Assembly (NCBI GenBank): GCA_021803575.1
Contig: JAJZLH010000019.1
Coordinates: 1-61,276 of the forward strand
Source of the DNA: Bacillota bacterium
Lineage (GTDB): Bacteria; Bacillota; Sulfobacillia; JAJZYS01; JAJZLH01
Direction: 5' to 3'
DNA: 61,276 nt
In this document: piece by piece, positions 42,436 through 61,229 of the stretch
Position numbering within the stretch: position 1 is the stretch's first letter
Layout of the letters: each line of letters starts with the position of its first letter
Notes under the pieces: generated by a model
Seen by the model: the letters and a program-made list of their open reading frames with translations, nothing else
Told to the model about the DNA's origin: nothing
Databases searched by the model: none
Program-made: the position numbers and the translations under genes

Positions 42436-43163
42436 CAGGCACCACCTCCCGGCACGGTCTGAGCCACCGGCGGCTGAAAGGCCGGCTGCCCCTCGGTCCC
42501 GGCCGCCTGGCTGGCCTGCGCCGGCGCAGGCGCCTGGCCTGGGTAGACCTCGCCCTTGTTGATCCACACCTTGACGCCGATCTGGCCGTAGGTGGTCTTG
42601 GCCTCGGCGAACCCGTAGTCGATGTCGGCGCGCAGAGTGTGCAGCGGCACGGAGCCCTCCCAGTACCACTCACGGCGGTGCATCTCGGCGCCGCCCAGGC
42701 GCCCGGAGACCATCACCTTGACGCCCTTGGCGTTCTGGCGCATCGCCCGCTGCACCGCCTGGCGCATCGCCCGCCGGAAGGCCACCCGCCGCTCCAGGGC
42801 GGTCGCCACCGACTCTGCCACCAGCTGCGCCTCCACGTCCGGCGTCTTGATCTCGATGATGTTGACGAAGGTCTGCTTGTCGGTCAGGGCCTCCAGCCGC
42901 CGGCGCAGCGCCTCCACGCCCTGGCCGCCCTTGCCGATCACGACGCCCGGCTTGGCGGTGTGGATGTAGAGCCGGAGCCGGTTGGTGGCCCGCTCGATCT
43001 CGATCTTGGAGATGCCGGCGTTGGCCAGCTGGCGCTTCACCGTCTTGCGCAGGAGGTCGTCTTCGACCAGATTGGCCACGTAGCTCTTGCGCCCGAACCA
43101 CCTGGAGTCCCAGGTGTAGATGACGCCGATCCGCATCGACTTGGGATTGACCTTCTGACCCAT
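42435..43163 (-). CDS. rpsC: 30S ribosomal protein S3
   Basis: 242 residues. [16 protein letters not shown]-domain [17 protein letters not shown] and the C-terminal domain [29 protein letters not shown] (in sections) are S3. The last 33 residues are an Ala/Pro/Gln/Gly-rich tail without structure. S3 lines the mRNA entry and has helicase activity. Confidence 0.97.
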   Translation of the reverse strand: MGQKVNPKSMRIGVIYTWDSRWFGRKSYVANLVEDDLLRKTVKRQLANAGISKIEIERATNRLRLYIHTAKPGVVIGKGGQGVEALRRRLEALTDKQTFVNIIEIKTPDVEAQLVAESVATALERRVAFRRAMRQAVQRAMRQNAKGVKVMVSGRLGGAEMHRREWYWEGSVPLHTLRADIDYGFAEAKTTYGQIGVKVWINKGEVYPGQAPAPAQASQAAGTEGQPAFQPPVAQTVPGGGA

Positions 43164-43167
43164 CTGG

Positions 43168-43524
43168 CTATCCCTCCCTCTCTGAGACGACGATGGTGAT
43201 GTGCGACGTGCGCTTCAGGATGGCGAACATCTGGCCGCGAAAGCGGGGATGGGCCCGCTTCAGGGTCGGCCCCTCGTCCACCATGGCCTCGGCCACCACC
43301 AGCTCCTCGCGGTCCAGCTGGAAGTTGTTCTCGGCGTTGGCAACCGCCGACTTCAACACCTTGGCCACCTCCGGCGAGGCGGCCTTGGGCGTGAAGTTGA
43401 GGATGGCCAGGGCCTGGTCGACCTGCTTGCCGCGGATCTGGTCGATCACGATCCGCACCTTGCGCGGCGCGATCCTGACGTGACGGGCGACGGCCTTGGC
43501 GCTGGCGCCGACTGCGCTCGCCAT
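43168..43524 (-). CDS. rplV: 50S ribosomal protein L22
   Basis: 118 residues. [21 protein letters not shown] and the tunnel loop [18 protein letters not shown] define L22, which lines the exit tunnel with L4. The ATG at 43524 shares bases with the rpsS stop (TGATG). Confidence 0.97.
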   Translation of the reverse strand: MASAVGASAKAVARHVRIAPRKVRIVIDQIRGKQVDQALAILNFTPKAASPEVAKVLKSAVANAENNFQLDREELVVAEAMVDEGPTLKRAHPRFRGQMFAILKRTSHITIVVSEREG

Positions 43525-43808
43525 CACTTCAGCGCCGAGGAGCGCTCGGTGTGCGCTCCATGCCCCTTGAAGGTGCGGGTGGGGGCGAACTCACCGAGGC
43601 GATGGCCGACCATCTCCTCGGTCAGGAAGACTGGCACGTGCTTCCTGCCGTCGTGCACGGCCAGGGTGTGGCCGACCATCTCCGGCATGATCACGGCCGC
43701 CCTGGCCCAGGTCTTGATGATGCGCCGCTCGCCCTGGCGGTTCATGCTCACCACCTTGGCCATCAGCGAGGCCGGTACGTACGGTCCCTTCTTGGTGGAG
43801 CGTCCCAT
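43524..43808 (-). CDS. rpsS: 30S ribosomal protein S19
   Basis: 94 residues. [19 protein letters not shown] and [24 protein letters not shown] (in parts) with [20 protein letters not shown] are standard S19, at the head of the 30S subunit near S13. Confidence 0.97.
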   Translation of the reverse strand: MGRSTKKGPYVPASLMAKVVSMNRQGERRIIKTWARAAVIMPEMVGHTLAVHDGRKHVPVFLTEEMVGHRLGEFAPTRTFKGHGAHTERSSALK

Positions 43809-43818
43809 GGCTACCTCC

Positions 43819-44652
<834 letters not shown>

Positions 44653-44655
44653 CTC

Positions 44656-44940
44656 CTACACCCCCTCGAAGAACTCGATGGTCTTGCCGGGAGCGAGCTG
44701 GACGACGGCTTTCTTCCAGTCCGACTGGTAGCCCGAGGTCTTGCCCTGGCGGCGGAGCTTGCCGTGCACCCGGCTGGTGCGCACCGCCGTCACCGGCACC
44801 TTGAAGAAGGTCTCGACGGCGTGGCGGATCTCCGGCTTGGTGGCCTTGGGGTGGACGCGGAAGGTGTAGACACCCGCCGCCATCTGGGCGTTCGTCTTCT
44901 CCGTGACCAGGGGGCGGATCAGCACCTGCTCCACATTCAT
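44656..44940 (-). CDS. rplW: 50S ribosomal protein L23
   Basis: 94 residues from ATG 44940 (MNVEQVLIRPLVTEKT), overlapping the rplD stop by ATGA. YTFRVHPKATKPEIRHAVE and VRTSRVHGKLRRQGK match L23, the docking site for trigger factor and SRP at the exit tunnel. Confidence 0.97.
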   Translation of the reverse strand: MNVEQVLIRPLVTEKTNAQMAAGVYTFRVHPKATKPEIRHAVETFFKVPVTAVRTSRVHGKLRRQGKTSGYQSDWKKAVVQLAPGKTIEFFEGV

Positions 44941-45554
44941 CGCCCGCTCGCCTCCCCCAGCGCTGCCAAGGCGTCGTCGGTCAGGACCAGACAGGGGTGG
45001 GAGACCACCGCGTAGGCGTTCAGGTCGCGCACCATCATCGCCGACGCACCGGGCAGGTTGCGGATGGACAGCACGGCGTGGCGCTCCAGCTGGCCGGTCA
45101 CCAAGAGGGCGCCATTGGCGCCCACGGCCTCCAGCAAGGCAGCCATCTGCTGGGTCTTCGGCGCCTCGAAGGCCAGCTCCGACACCACCCGCACCTGGCC
45201 CTCGTTCGCCCGCTGGGCGAGGGCCGCGGCCAGTGCCTGCCGCTTCAGGCGGGCCGGGATGGCCAGCCGGTAGTCGCGCGGGCTGGGCCCGAACACGATG
45301 CCGCCCTTCCGCCAGTGCGGCGAGCGGATGGAGCCCTGGCGGGCCCGGCCGGTGTGCTTCTGGCGCCACGGCTTGCGGCCGCCGCCGCGCACCTGGGCCC
45401 TGGTCTTGACCGCCGATGTGCCCTGGCGCTGGTTGGCCATATAGGCCACCACCGCTTGGTGCAGGAGCGCCTCGTTCACGGCGGACTCGAACACCTCGGG
45501 CAAGGTGGCCTCGCCCAGAGCCTCGCCAACAGCGCTGTACCTGGGCGCCTTCAC
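44937..45554 (-). CDS. rplD: 50S ribosomal protein L4
   Basis: 205 residues. NQRQGTSAVKTRAQVRGGGRKPWRQKHTGRARQGSIRSPHWRKGG (seen in parts) is the tunnel-lining loop of L4. In other bacteria L4 represses the S10 operon. It overlaps rplC by four bases and rplW by four. Confidence 0.97.
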   Translation of the reverse strand: MKAPRYSAVGEALGEATLPEVFESAVNEALLHQAVVAYMANQRQGTSAVKTRAQVRGGGRKPWRQKHTGRARQGSIRSPHWRKGGIVFGPSPRDYRLAIPARLKRQALAAALAQRANEGQVRVVSELAFEAPKTQQMAALLEAVGANGALLVTGQLERHAVLSIRNLPGASAMMVRDLNAYAVVSHPCLVLTDDALAALGEASGR

Positions 45555-46186
45555 GACTTCACCCGCCCCTTGATCGCATCGGTGACGCGGAGCAGGGTCC
45601 CTGCCGGTCCCGGCACCGCGCCCTTGACCAGAAGCAGCTGCTGGTCCGGGTGGACCGCCACCACCGTCAGGTTCTGGACCGTGACCTGCTCGTGCCCGTA
45701 GCGGCCGGGCATCTTGCGGCCGCGAAAGACCTTGCCGCCGCCGCCCGACATGCGCGGTCCCAGCGACCCGGTGCGGCGGTGGTACTTGGAGCCGTGGGCC
45801 ATCGGCCCGCGCTGGAAGTTCCAGCGCTTGATCACGCCGCTGAACCCCTTGCCCCGGGTCAGGCCGCTGACGTCGACCACGGCGCCGGCCTCAAACTGGT
45901 CGACACCGAGTTCGTCTCCGGCGCCAATCGCCGGGTCCAGCCCGCGCAGCTCCCGGAGCCGCTCCGGGGTGAGTCCCAGCGCCTTGGTCTGGCCGGCCAC
46001 CGGGCGGGTGACCTTCTTGCGCTGGCCGATGGCCACCACTGCCGCCTCATAGCCGTCCTTGGCCTCGGTCTTGACTCTCACCACCCGGCAGGATGGGGCC
46101 AGCAGCACCGTCACCGGCACCGCCTTGCCGGCGTCGGTGAACACCTGCGTCATGCCCAGCTTCTTGGCGAAGATTGCCCGGCTCAT
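45551..46186 (-). CDS. rplC: 50S ribosomal protein L3
   Basis: 211 residues from ATG 46186 ([16 protein letters not shown]), preceded by [46 protein letters not shown] and [15 protein letters not shown] are L3 blocks. L3 is one of the two first 50S assembly proteins. An earlier in-frame start at 46222 would overlap rpsJ. Confidence 0.97.
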   Translation of the reverse strand: MSRAIFAKKLGMTQVFTDAGKAVPVTVLLAPSCRVVRVKTEAKDGYEAAVVAIGQRKKVTRPVAGQTKALGLTPERLRELRGLDPAIGAGDELGVDQFEAGAVVDVSGLTRGKGFSGVIKRWNFQRGPMAHGSKYHRRTGSLGPRMSGGGGKVFRGRKMPGRYGHEQVTVQNLTVVAVHPDQQLLLVKGAVPGPAGTLLRVTDAIKGRVKS

Positions 46187-46196
46187 GGCTGCCTCC

Positions 46197-46505
46197 TCAG
46201 AGCTTGATCTCGATGTCCACACCGGCCGGCATGTCGAGCCGCATCAGGGCGTCGACCGTCTTCGGCGTGGGCTCCAGGATGTCGATCAGGCGCTTGTGGG
46301 TGCGGATCTCGTACTGCTCGCGGATGTCCTTCTCGCCGTTGGGGGCGGTGAGGATGGTGAACAGGCTGCGGTCGGTCGGCAGCGGGATCGGTCCCACCAC
46401 GGTCGACCCGTGCCGCCTGACGGTGTCCACGATGCGCTCGGCCGACTGGTCGAGCACGCGGTGGTCGTAGGCCTTCAGCCGGATCCGGATCTTCTGCTTC
46501 GCCAC
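46197..46505 (-). CDS. rpsJ: 30S ribosomal protein S10
   Basis: 102 residues. [36 protein letters not shown] and [14 protein letters not shown] match S10 (NusE), which also joins the NusB antitermination complex. It is 13 bases after tuf with no visible promoter in between, so the S10 genes are read from upstream. Confidence 0.97.
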   Translation of the reverse strand: MAKQKIRIRLKAYDHRVLDQSAERIVDTVRRHGSTVVGPIPLPTDRSLFTILTAPNGEKDIREQYEIRTHKRLIDILEPTPKTVDALMRLDMPAGVDIEIKL

Positions 46506-46518
46506 CTCAGATCGCCGC

Positions 46519-47721
<1,203 letters not shown>

Positions 47722-47768
47722 GACTCTTCTCTGCCTCCTCCCCGCTAGGGGTCAGCTTAAGGAATCCC

Positions 47769-49880
47769 TCACTTGGACTCGCCGCGGCTCTTGACCACGG
47801 CTTCGGTGATGTGCCGGGGCACCGGGTCGTACTGGGCGAACTGCATGGTGTAGGTGCCGCGGCCCTGGGTGCGCGAGCGCAGGTCGGTGGCATACCCGAA
47901 CATCTCGCCCAAGGGCACCGTGCCCCGGATCACCTGCATCTTGCCTCTGGCCTCCATGCCCTGGATCTGGCCGCGCCGGCTGTTCAGGTCGCCGATCACG
48001 TCTCCCATGTACTCCTCCGGTACGATCACCTCCACCATCATCACCGGCTCGAGCAGCGTGGGGCCAGCCTTGGCTGCGGCTGACTTGATCGCCATCGAGC
48101 CGGCAATCTTGAACGCCATCTCGGAAGAGTCCACCTCGTGGTAGGAGCCGTCGACCAGGGCGACCTTGAGGTCGATGGTCGGATAGCCAGCCACCACACC
48201 GGTCAGGAGCGCCTCCCTGACGCCGGCTTCCACTGGCGCCACGTACTCCCGGGGCACCACGCCGCCGACGATCTTCGACTCGAACACCACCCCGGCGCCC
48301 CGCTCCAGGGGCTCCACCTCCAGGTAGACGTGGCCGTACTGGCCGCGCCCGCCGGTCTGGCGGATGTACTTGCCCTCCGCCTTGGCCGGCTGGGTGATGG
48401 TCTCCTTGTAGGCGACCTGCGGCTGGCCGACGTTGGCGGCCACCTTGAACTCGCGCAAGAGGCGGTCGACGATGATTTCGAGGTGCAGCTCACCCATGCC
48501 CGAGATGATGGTCTGGCCGGTCTCCTGGTCGGTCATCATGCGGAAGGTGGGGTCCTCCTCGGCCAGCTTGACCAGGCTCTGGCCCATCTTGTCTTGGTCG
48601 GCCTTTGTCTTGGGCTCGATGGCGACCGAGATCACCGGCTCCGGGAACTGCATCGACTCCAGCACGATCGGCTTGTCTTCGATGGTCAAGGTGTCGCCGG
48701 TGGTGGTGTCCTTCAGCCCGACTGCCGCCACGATGTCGCCGGTCGCCACCTCGTGCACCTCTTCGCGGTGGTTGGCGTGCATGCGAAGTAGGCGGCTGAT
48801 CCGCTCGCGCCGCCCCTTCGAGCTGTTGTACACATAGGAGCCGGCGGCCAGCTTTCCGGAGTACACCCGGAAGAAGCACAGCTTGCCGACGAAGGGGTCG
48901 GTGGCGATCTTGAAGGCGAGGGCGGCGAAGGGCTCGTCATCGGAGGCGGCCCGCATCGCCGGCTCCTCGCTGCCCGGCAGCACACCGCTCACCGGCGGCA
49001 CGTCGAGCGGTGAGGGCAGGTAGTCGACCACGGCGTCGAGCAGGCGCTGGACGCCCTTGTTGCGGTAGGAGGCGCCGGCCAGGACCGGGGTCAGGGTGTT
49101 GTTCAGGCAACCCTTGCGCAAGGCAGCCTTGAGCTCGTCCGGCGAGATCTCCAGGCCGTCCAGGTAGCGCTCCATCAGCACGTCGTCGTACTCGGCCGCC
49201 GCTTCCAGCATCACCTCGCGCCAGTGCAGCGCCTCTTCCACCATCTCCTCGGGAATCGGTACAATCTCGCTCTTCTGGCCCAGGTCGTCCAGGAAAATCA
49301 CAGCCTGCATCGCCACTAGGTCGACCAGGCCGCGGAAGGTGTCCTCCTTGCCGATCGGCAGCTGCACCGGGATGGCCCGGGTGCCCAGGCGGTCCTCCAT
49401 CATGGCCACCGAGTGGAAGAAGTCGGCGCCCACCGAGTCCATCTTGTTCATGTAGGCGATGCGCGGCACCTGGTAGCGGTCGGCCTGCCGCCAGACCGTC
49501 TCCGACTGCGGCTCCACACCGCCCTTGGCATCGAAGACGGCGATGGCGCCGTCCAGCACGCGCAGGCTCCGCTCCACCTCGACGGTGAAGTCCACGTGCC
49601 CGGGCGTATCAATGATGTTGATGCGGTGATCGCCCCACGAACAGGTGGTGGCCGCAGAGGTGATGGTGATGCCGCGCTCCTGCTCCTGCACCATCCAGTC
49701 CATGGTGGCCGTGCCCTCGTGCACCTCGCCCAGCCGATGGACGCGCCCTGTGTAGAACAGCATGCGCTCGGTGGTGGTGGTCTTCCCGGCGTCGATGTGG
49801 GCCATGATGCCGATGTTGCGGAGATGGGCGATCTCGTCCAGGCGCTCCGGACTCATGCGCTGATCCACTGCCTGTGCCAT
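47769..49880 (-). CDS. fusA: elongation factor G
   Basis: 703 residues from ATG 49880. P-loop [16 protein letters not shown], switch [15 protein letters not shown] and the EF-G domain IV block [16 protein letters not shown] are present; the C-terminal domain V has [19 protein letters not shown]. It translocates tRNA-mRNA and splits ribosomes with RRF. It starts six bases after the rpsG stop. Confidence 0.97.
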   Translation of the reverse strand: MAQAVDQRMSPERLDEIAHLRNIGIMAHIDAGKTTTTERMLFYTGRVHRLGEVHEGTATMDWMVQEQERGITITSAATTCSWGDHRINIIDTPGHVDFTVEVERSLRVLDGAIAVFDAKGGVEPQSETVWRQADRYQVPRIAYMNKMDSVGADFFHSVAMMEDRLGTRAIPVQLPIGKEDTFRGLVDLVAMQAVIFLDDLGQKSEIVPIPEEMVEEALHWREVMLEAAAEYDDVLMERYLDGLEISPDELKAALRKGCLNNTLTPVLAGASYRNKGVQRLLDAVVDYLPSPLDVPPVSGVLPGSEEPAMRAASDDEPFAALAFKIATDPFVGKLCFFRVYSGKLAAGSYVYNSSKGRRERISRLLRMHANHREEVHEVATGDIVAAVGLKDTTTGDTLTIEDKPIVLESMQFPEPVISVAIEPKTKADQDKMGQSLVKLAEEDPTFRMMTDQETGQTIISGMGELHLEIIVDRLLREFKVAANVGQPQVAYKETITQPAKAEGKYIRQTGGRGQYGHVYLEVEPLERGAGVVFESKIVGGVVPREYVAPVEAGVREALLTGVVAGYPTIDLKVALVDGSYHEVDSSEMAFKIAGSMAIKSAAAKAGPTLLEPVMMVEVIVPEEYMGDVIGDLNSRRGQIQGMEARGKMQVIRGTVPLGEMFGYATDLRSRTQGRGTYTMQFAQYDPVPRHITEAVVKSRGESK

Positions 49881-49885
49881 CCCGC

Positions 49886-50356
49886 TCACCACCTGTAGTG
49901 GGCGAACGGCCGGTTGGCCTCCGCCATGCGGTGGACGTCCTCGCGCCGCCTGACGGCGCCGCCCTGTCCGATGAAGGCGTCAGCCAGCTCGCCGGCCAGC
50001 CGCTCGACCATGGTCCGCTCCGAGCGCTGCCGGGCGAACTGCACCAGCCAGCGCAGGCCCAGGGAGAGCCGGCGCTCAGGGCGCACCTCCACCGGCACCT
50101 GATAGGTTGACCCGCCGACCCGGCGGGGACGGACTTCCAGGACCGGCATGATGTTCTTGAGGGCGCCGTCCAGGAGTTCCGGCGCCGGCTGCCCCACCTT
50201 CTGGCCGGCCAGGGTGAAGGCGCCATACACGATCTTCTCAGCCTGGGTCTTGTCGCCGGAGTGCATGACCTTGTTGGTGAGGCGCGTCACCACCTCTGAC
50301 CCGTACAGGGGGTCAGGAGCGAAGTGGCGGTCCGGAATGTGGCCTCTCCTGGGCAA
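49886..50356 (-). CDS. rpsG: 30S ribosomal protein S7
   Basis: 156 residues. [41 protein letters not shown] (in parts) and the end [20 protein letters not shown] identify S7, which starts assembly of the 30S head and in some bacteria represses the str operon. Confidence 0.97.
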   Translation of the reverse strand: MPRRGHIPDRHFAPDPLYGSEVVTRLTNKVMHSGDKTQAEKIVYGAFTLAGQKVGQPAPELLDGALKNIMPVLEVRPRRVGGSTYQVPVEVRPERRLSLGLRWLVQFARQRSERTMVERLAGELADAFIGQGGAVRRREDVHRMAEANRPFAHYRW

Positions 50357-50380
50357 GTTGGGTCCTCCTCGTGGCGGTCG

Positions 50381-50758
50381 TTACTTGGCCTGGGGCTTCT
50401 TGGCACCGTATCGGGAGCGCCCTTGCAGGCGCTGGCCGACACCGGCGGCGTCGAGGGTGCCTCGCACGATGTGGTAGCGGACGCCCGGCAGGTCCGGTAC
50501 GGCGCCGCCCCTGACCAGCACCACCGAGTGCTCCTGCAGGTTGTGGCCGATGCCGGGGATGTAGGCGGTGATCTCCATGCCGTTGGTGAGACGCACCCTG
50601 GCGATCTTGCGGAGCGCCGAGTTCGGTTTGCGGGGCGTGGTGGTCCTGACCTGCAGGCACACCCCCCGCCGCTGCGGCGAGCCCTTGAGGGCAGGCGAGG
50701 CCGACTTCACGGTCAGCCGCTTCCTGCCATGCCTCACCAGCTGGTTAATCGTCGGCAC
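50381..50758 (-). CDS. rpsL: 30S ribosomal protein S12
   Basis: 125 residues. [33 protein letters not shown] and [20 protein letters not shown] match S12, including the PNSA loop where streptomycin resistance changes arise. It overlaps the end of the L7Ae-like gene by 14 bases. Confidence 0.98.
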   Translation of the reverse strand: MPTINQLVRHGRKRLTVKSASPALKGSPQRRGVCLQVRTTTPRKPNSALRKIARVRLTNGMEITAYIPGIGHNLQEHSVVLVRGGAVPDLPGVRYHIVRGTLDAAGVGQRLQGRSRYGAKKPQAK

Positions 50759-51014
50759 CGATCGAGCCCTCCTTGATCAGGGCGGCGCAGGCCGCTCCCA
50801 CTTCGATCCCCACTGCCCGGCCGAGGTCGGCCATGGTCGGCACCTGGACGATCTCGCATCCCTTCTGCCGAGCCATCTCGGCCAGAGGAGCGATCAGGCC
50901 GACATCGGCATCCTGGGCCAGGTACAGCACCTGGACCCGGTCCTGCCTCAGTCGCTTCGTGGTTTCCCTGAGGCCCACCACCTGGCCGCTCCGGTGTTTT
51001 CCGAGGCGATTCAA
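50745..51014 (-). CDS. L7Ae/L30e-family kink-turn RNA-binding protein
   Basis: 89 residues. [24 protein letters not shown], then [27 protein letters not shown] (seen in parts), is the L7Ae/L30e fold of the YbxF-type proteins encoded between rpoC and rpsL in Bacillota. It should bind kink-turn RNA. The start is TTG 51014, eight bases after GGAGG, and it is the first gene behind the str promoter at 51045-51073. Confidence 0.9.
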   Translation of the reverse strand: MNRLGKHRSGQVVGLRETTKRLRQDRVQVLYLAQDADVGLIAPLAEMARQKGCEIVQVPTMADLGRAVGIEVGAACAALIKEGSIGADD

Positions 51015-51044
51015 GGGCTGGCCCTCCTGGCAGACACGCAGGCT

Positions 51045-51073
51045 ATTCTACCGTCCGCCCCGAGCACTGTCAA
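51045..51073 (-). promoter_or_regulatory. str operon promoter
   Basis: Minus-strand TTGACA (-35), a 17-base spacer and TAGAAT (-10). It begins just after the rpoC stop codon and lies 31 bases before the L7Ae-like gene. It is a near-consensus sigma-70 promoter for L7Ae-rpsL-rpsG-fusA-tuf and probably the S10 genes beyond. Confidence 0.85.
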
Positions 51074-51080
51074 ACCAATC

Positions 51081-54566
<3,486 letters not shown>

Positions 54567-54581
54567 CTCTTCGGCCTCCTC

Positions 54582-58106
<3,525 letters not shown>

Positions 58107-58177
58107 CGGCAGGGTCCCTCCTTCAATTGCCGACAGGTATGCCCCGCCGGTCCGAAGCAAAGCAACATCAACTGCGA

Positions 58178-58206
58178 AGTATAACAAACCCACAAGGGGC
58201 GGTCAA
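58178..58206 (-). promoter_or_regulatory. internal promoter for rpoBC
   Basis: Minus-strand TTGACC (58201-58206), 17-base spacer, TATACT (58178-58183) with TG-N extension. The predicted start is about 65 bases before the rpoB TTG. The -35 box lies within the hairpin at 58194-58223. Confidence 0.85.
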
Positions 58207-58223
58207 TGCGCTGACCGCCCCTT
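58194..58223 (-). terminator. rplL-rpoB intergenic hairpin (attenuator)
   Basis: Perfect twelve-base-pair inverted repeat AAGGGGCGGTCA-N6-TGACCGCCCCTT, 13 bases after the rplL stop. It is followed on the minus strand by GTGGGTTTGTTA, only moderately T-rich, so it probably ends part of the transcripts, as the rplL-rpoB attenuator of E. coli does, or serves as a processing site. Confidence 0.75.
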
Positions 58224-58236
58224 ATCGTTGACGACC

Positions 58237-58653
58237 CTACTTGATGACAGCGACGGCGCCGACTTCCTCCAGCTTGGCCTTGGCGACCTCCGCCTCGTCC
58301 TTGGTCACCTTCTCGCGCACCGTCTTGGGAGCCGCGTCCACCAGGTCCTTGGCCTCCTTGAGGCCGAGGTTGGTCAGCTCGCGCACCACCTTGATCACCT
58401 GGACCTTCTTGTCGCCGACCTCGGTCAGGACAACGTCGAAGGCGGTCTGCTCCTCCTCGGCCTCCGGTGCCTGGGCACTGGCGCCGCCCCCAGCGGCTGG
58501 CGCAGCCTGGGCGACCGCCACCGGGGCTGCCGACACCCCGAACGTCTCCTCGAATCCCTTGACCAGATCTGAGAGTTCGAGCACGCTCAGGCCCTTGATC
58601 GACTCCAGGATGTCCTCCACCTTGGATCCCTTCTCCGCCGTCTTCGCCATCAT
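58237..58653 (-). CDS. rplL: 50S ribosomal protein L7/L12
   Basis: 138 residues (137 from the second ATG). The N-terminal dimer domain ([22 protein letters not shown]), an Ala/Gly/Pro hinge and the C-terminal factor-binding domain ([16 protein letters not shown]-like, [19 protein letters not shown]) are in place. L7/L12 forms the stalk with L10. It is 60 bases after rplJ. Confidence 0.97.
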   Translation of the reverse strand: MMAKTAEKGSKVEDILESIKGLSVLELSDLVKGFEETFGVSAAPVAVAQAAPAAGGGASAQAPEAEEEQTAFDVVLTEVGDKKVQVIKVVRELTNLGLKEAKDLVDAAPKTVREKVTKDEAEVAKAKLEEVGAVAVIK

Positions 58654-58713
58654 CGATCCTCCTCGTCGTCTTCGATCCGCATCCGGAACGGGACCGGTAC
58701 CATGTCGAGGCGC

Positions 58714-59229
58714 CTAGGCGGCCTTCGCCGCCAGCTGGCCGAGGGCACGGGCGAGGCGGCTGACCGGCGCCTCCAGATCCTGGGCCAGGCGGGTCAGCGG
58801 TGCCTGCAAGGTCCCGGCCAGCTGGGCCAGCAGCACCTCCCGGCTCGGCAGGGAGGCCACCCGGCGGATGTCCTCCTCGCCCAGGACCCGGCCGTCAATA
58901 ATGCCGGCCTTGGCCTGGATCTCCCGCACCTCACGCCGGAAATCCGCCACCAGTCTGGCCGGCTCCACCGCATCGGCGAAACCGAACAGCACTCCGGTGG
59001 TTCCGGTCAGGAAGGGCTCCAGGCCCTCCACTCCTGCCGCCTCCGCCGCCCGTCTGAGCAGCGTGTTCTTGACCACCCGGAACTCCAGGCCCTGGGCGCG
59101 CACCTGGCTGCGCAGCCGGGTGGCCTGCGCCACGGTCAGGCCCTGGAAGGAGACCAGTACGGAGCCCTTGGCCCTTCCCAGCCGGTCGGCCAGATGCTGG
59201 ACCTCAGCCACCTTCTCGGCACGGGGCAC
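58714..59229 (-). CDS. rplJ: 50S ribosomal protein L10
   Basis: 171 residues from GTG 59229, with GGAGGT six bases before. The frame is open to 59370, but that part is the leader. KVAEVQHLADRLGRAKGSVLVSF and FRVVKNTLLRRAAEAAG are L10 blocks; the C-terminal helix holds L7/L12 dimers. In other bacteria L10-L12 represses its own leader. Confidence 0.96.
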   Translation of the reverse strand: MPRAEKVAEVQHLADRLGRAKGSVLVSFQGLTVAQATRLRSQVRAQGLEFRVVKNTLLRRAAEAAGVEGLEPFLTGTTGVLFGFADAVEPARLVADFRREVREIQAKAGIIDGRVLGEEDIRRVASLPSREVLLAQLAGTLQAPLTRLAQDLEAPVSRLARALGQLAAKAA

Positions 59230-59244
59230 ATCTCCACCTCCAAC

Positions 59245-59269
59245 AAAAACACCTTGGCCACAGCCAAGG
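59245..59269 (-). terminator. rplJ leader hairpin (attenuator-like)
   Basis: Minus-strand stem CCTTGGC/GCCAAGG (7 bp, four-base loop) followed by TG and TTTTT, ending only a few bases before the rplJ ribosome-binding site. It has the form of an intrinsic terminator inside the L10 leader and probably serves attenuation or autoregulation. Confidence 0.7.
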
Positions 59270-59341
59270 CGAACAGTGCTCGCCTCGGCGGGGTTTACGG
59301 GGATTGCCCCCACCCGCTGTCTCGGGCCAGATAGCCTGATT

Positions 59342-59370
59342 ACTTCATCACAGGCGAGGCGGGGTGTCAA
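59342..59370 (-). promoter_or_regulatory. probable rplJL promoter
   Basis: Minus-strand TTGACA (59365-59370), 17-base spacer, then TGAAGT with a TG-N extension (TGATGAAGT). The -10 is poor, the -35 is consensus. It would give a leader of about 105 bases, suitable for an L10 leader with the hairpin at 59245-59269. Confidence 0.55.
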
Positions 59371-59447
59371 GGACCTCGTCCTTGCTCAGCTCCCAGGTCG
59401 CCTGGCCTCTGCTGGACTCGGGTCGCCTGCAGGTGCTAAAACTTCTC

Positions 59448-60266
59448 ATGGACAAGAACGCACGAGAGACCAACCGGCGGAACTGGGATGCGCGCGCCCG
59501 GGTGCACGGCCAGGACCGCCTCTATGACTCTGCCCAGCTGGTGGCGGGCGCCTCCTCGCTGACTGACGTCGAGCTGGAAGGGCTTCGGCGTGCGGTGGGC
59601 CAGGTGGCTGGTTTGGACGTGATCCACCTGCAGTGCCACATCGGTTTCGACTCGATCAGCCTGGCACGACTCGGCGGCCGGGTCACAGGGCTGGACTTCT
59701 CGCCGGTCGCCTTGGCCAAGGCGGCGGCGCTGGCTGGTCAGTGCGGCGTTGAGGTGGCGTGGGTGGCGGCCGACGTCTGCGACCCGCCGGCCAGCCTGTT
59801 CGGCCGGTTCGACCTGGTCTATGCCACGATCGGCGTGCTCTGCTGGATCGAGGACATCGACGCCTGGATGAGCGCCGCCCACCACCTGTTGCGGCCGGGA
59901 GGCACCCTCTTGCTGGTGGAGCTGCATCCGTTTCAGTTCATGATCGACACGACCGATCCCCTGGTGTTCGACTTCCCGTACAGCTTCGACGGGCCCCATC
60001 GGCTGGACAGTGCGGGCAGCTACACAGACCCAAGCGCCGACATCAAGGCCACTCAGACGGTTCAGTACGCCCACAGCGTGGGTGAGGTGGTCACCGCCGC
60101 CATCGAAGCCGGTCTGGTCGTGCGATGGCTGGCTGAGCGCACCAATGCCCCCCGTGATTTCCGGGGCGACCTTGTCGGTCCAGAGGCGGACGGCAGGTAC
60201 CGGCTGCGCCTCGGCGCCGAGGCTGCTCCCATGCTGTACACGGTGGTGGCGGACCGCCCGGTCTAA
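59448..60266 (+). CDS. class I SAM-dependent methyltransferase
   Basis: 272 residues from ATG 59448. VIHLQCHIGFDSISLARLG is SAM motif I in the LQCxxGxDS form, VTGLDFSPVAL is the acidic strand, and FDLVYATIGVLCWIEDIDAW and LLRPGGTLLLVELHP follow. Such LQCHIG methyltransferases are common stand-alone enzymes of unknown acceptor. The ribosome-binding site is weak (AGGTG). It is divergent from rplJ and converges on the VIT1-like gene. Confidence 0.88.
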   Translation: MDKNARETNRRNWDARARVHGQDRLYDSAQLVAGASSLTDVELEGLRRAVGQVAGLDVIHLQCHIGFDSISLARLGGRVTGLDFSPVALAKAAALAGQCGVEVAWVAADVCDPPASLFGRFDLVYATIGVLCWIEDIDAWMSAAHHLLRPGGTLLLVELHPFQFMIDTTDPLVFDFPYSFDGPHRLDSAGSYTDPSADIKATQTVQYAHSVGEVVTAAIEAGLVVRWLAERTNAPRDFRGDLVGPEADGRYRLRLGAEAAPMLYTVVADRPV

Positions 60267-60332
60267 GTCGCAGACCTCCAGGCTGGTGGATCGGCATCAC
60301 TGCCGCTGCGGGCCAAGCCTGCGCCTTTGCGA

Positions 60333-61229
60333 TCAGGCGTGCGCTAGGAGCATGCCCAAGCCAAACGTGATCCCACCTTCGATGGCCCCGACCAGCGTCA
60401 TCTCGAATCCGGAGGCTGCCCAGTGGCGGGCAGTCACCAGCGTCTTCAGCGCCCCGACTGCAAAGTGGGCGGCCAGGGAGACGACTGCCGCCACCAGCAC
60501 GGCTGGAATGCCGGAGAGGAAGAAGAAGGGGATCACCGGGATGATGGCTCCCACCGCTGTGGCGGCCGATGAACTGATCGCCGACCGGATCGGGTTGATC
60601 GGACTCTCCCGGCTGAGACCTAACTCCTCTTGGACTAAGGTGGCCAGCATGACGTCTGGCTGGGTTGCCAGTCTGGCCACCAACTCGTGCGACTCCGCTT
60701 CAGTGAGGCCCTTGAGTTGATAGAAGAGGGCCAGCTCCTCTTGTTCTTCTTGCGGCGACTCTTCCAGTTCGCGCTTCTCACGAGCGATCTCCGCCTCGTT
60801 CACCTCGGTTTGCGCTTTGGCCGCCAGATAGGCACCGGACCCCATCGACAGGGCTGAGGCGAACATGCCGGCCAGGCCGGAAATGACCACAAAGTGGCCG
60901 CTGCCGCCGGTGTAGCCGGCGACGCCGGAAACGATCCCGAAGATGGCTCCCAACCCGTCGTTGGCACCGTAAATCGCATCGCCCACCCACCCGCTGGAGC
61001 GGGTCACGTGCCAGCGCTCGCGGCCAAGCAGGCGATCTAGTGCCGAAGCTGGACCTTGGGCGCCAACCAGTGCGGACAAACTCTCAGCGTGACCTGCCTC
61101 CTCTTTGGCCATCTGAGCGACCGACTGACGCAACTCGCCCGTGGGCAGCCAAGCCAACAGGTCCCGGTACTTGCCAACGTCCTGTTGCTCGTCCGCCTCC
61201 AGCCGCTTCAGCCACTCGCTGCTGGTCAT
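60333..61229 (-). CDS. VIT1/CCC1-type transporter with N-terminal ferritin-like domain
   Basis: 298 residues. The first 55 residues form two helices with E and E-E-x-x-H residues (EADEQQDVGKYRD and MAKEEAGHAESL) as in rubrerythrin-like domains. A VIT1 membrane domain follows: DAIYGANDGLGAIFGIVSGVAG, GMFASALSMGSGAYLAAKA and three C-terminal helices. These proteins transport Fe2+ or Mn2+. The frame stays open from the ATG at 61229 to the window edge, so the true start may lie outside. Confidence 0.88.
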   Translation of the reverse strand: MTSSEWLKRLEADEQQDVGKYRDLLAWLPTGELRQSVAQMAKEEAGHAESLSALVGAQGPASALDRLLGRERWHVTRSSGWVGDAIYGANDGLGAIFGIVSGVAGYTGGSGHFVVISGLAGMFASALSMGSGAYLAAKAQTEVNEAEIAREKRELEESPQEEQEELALFYQLKGLTEAESHELVARLATQPDVMLATLVQEELGLSRESPINPIRSAISSSAATAVGAIIPVIPFFFLSGIPAVLVAAVVSLAAHFAVGALKTLVTARHWAASGFEMTLVGAIEGGITFGLGMLLAHA

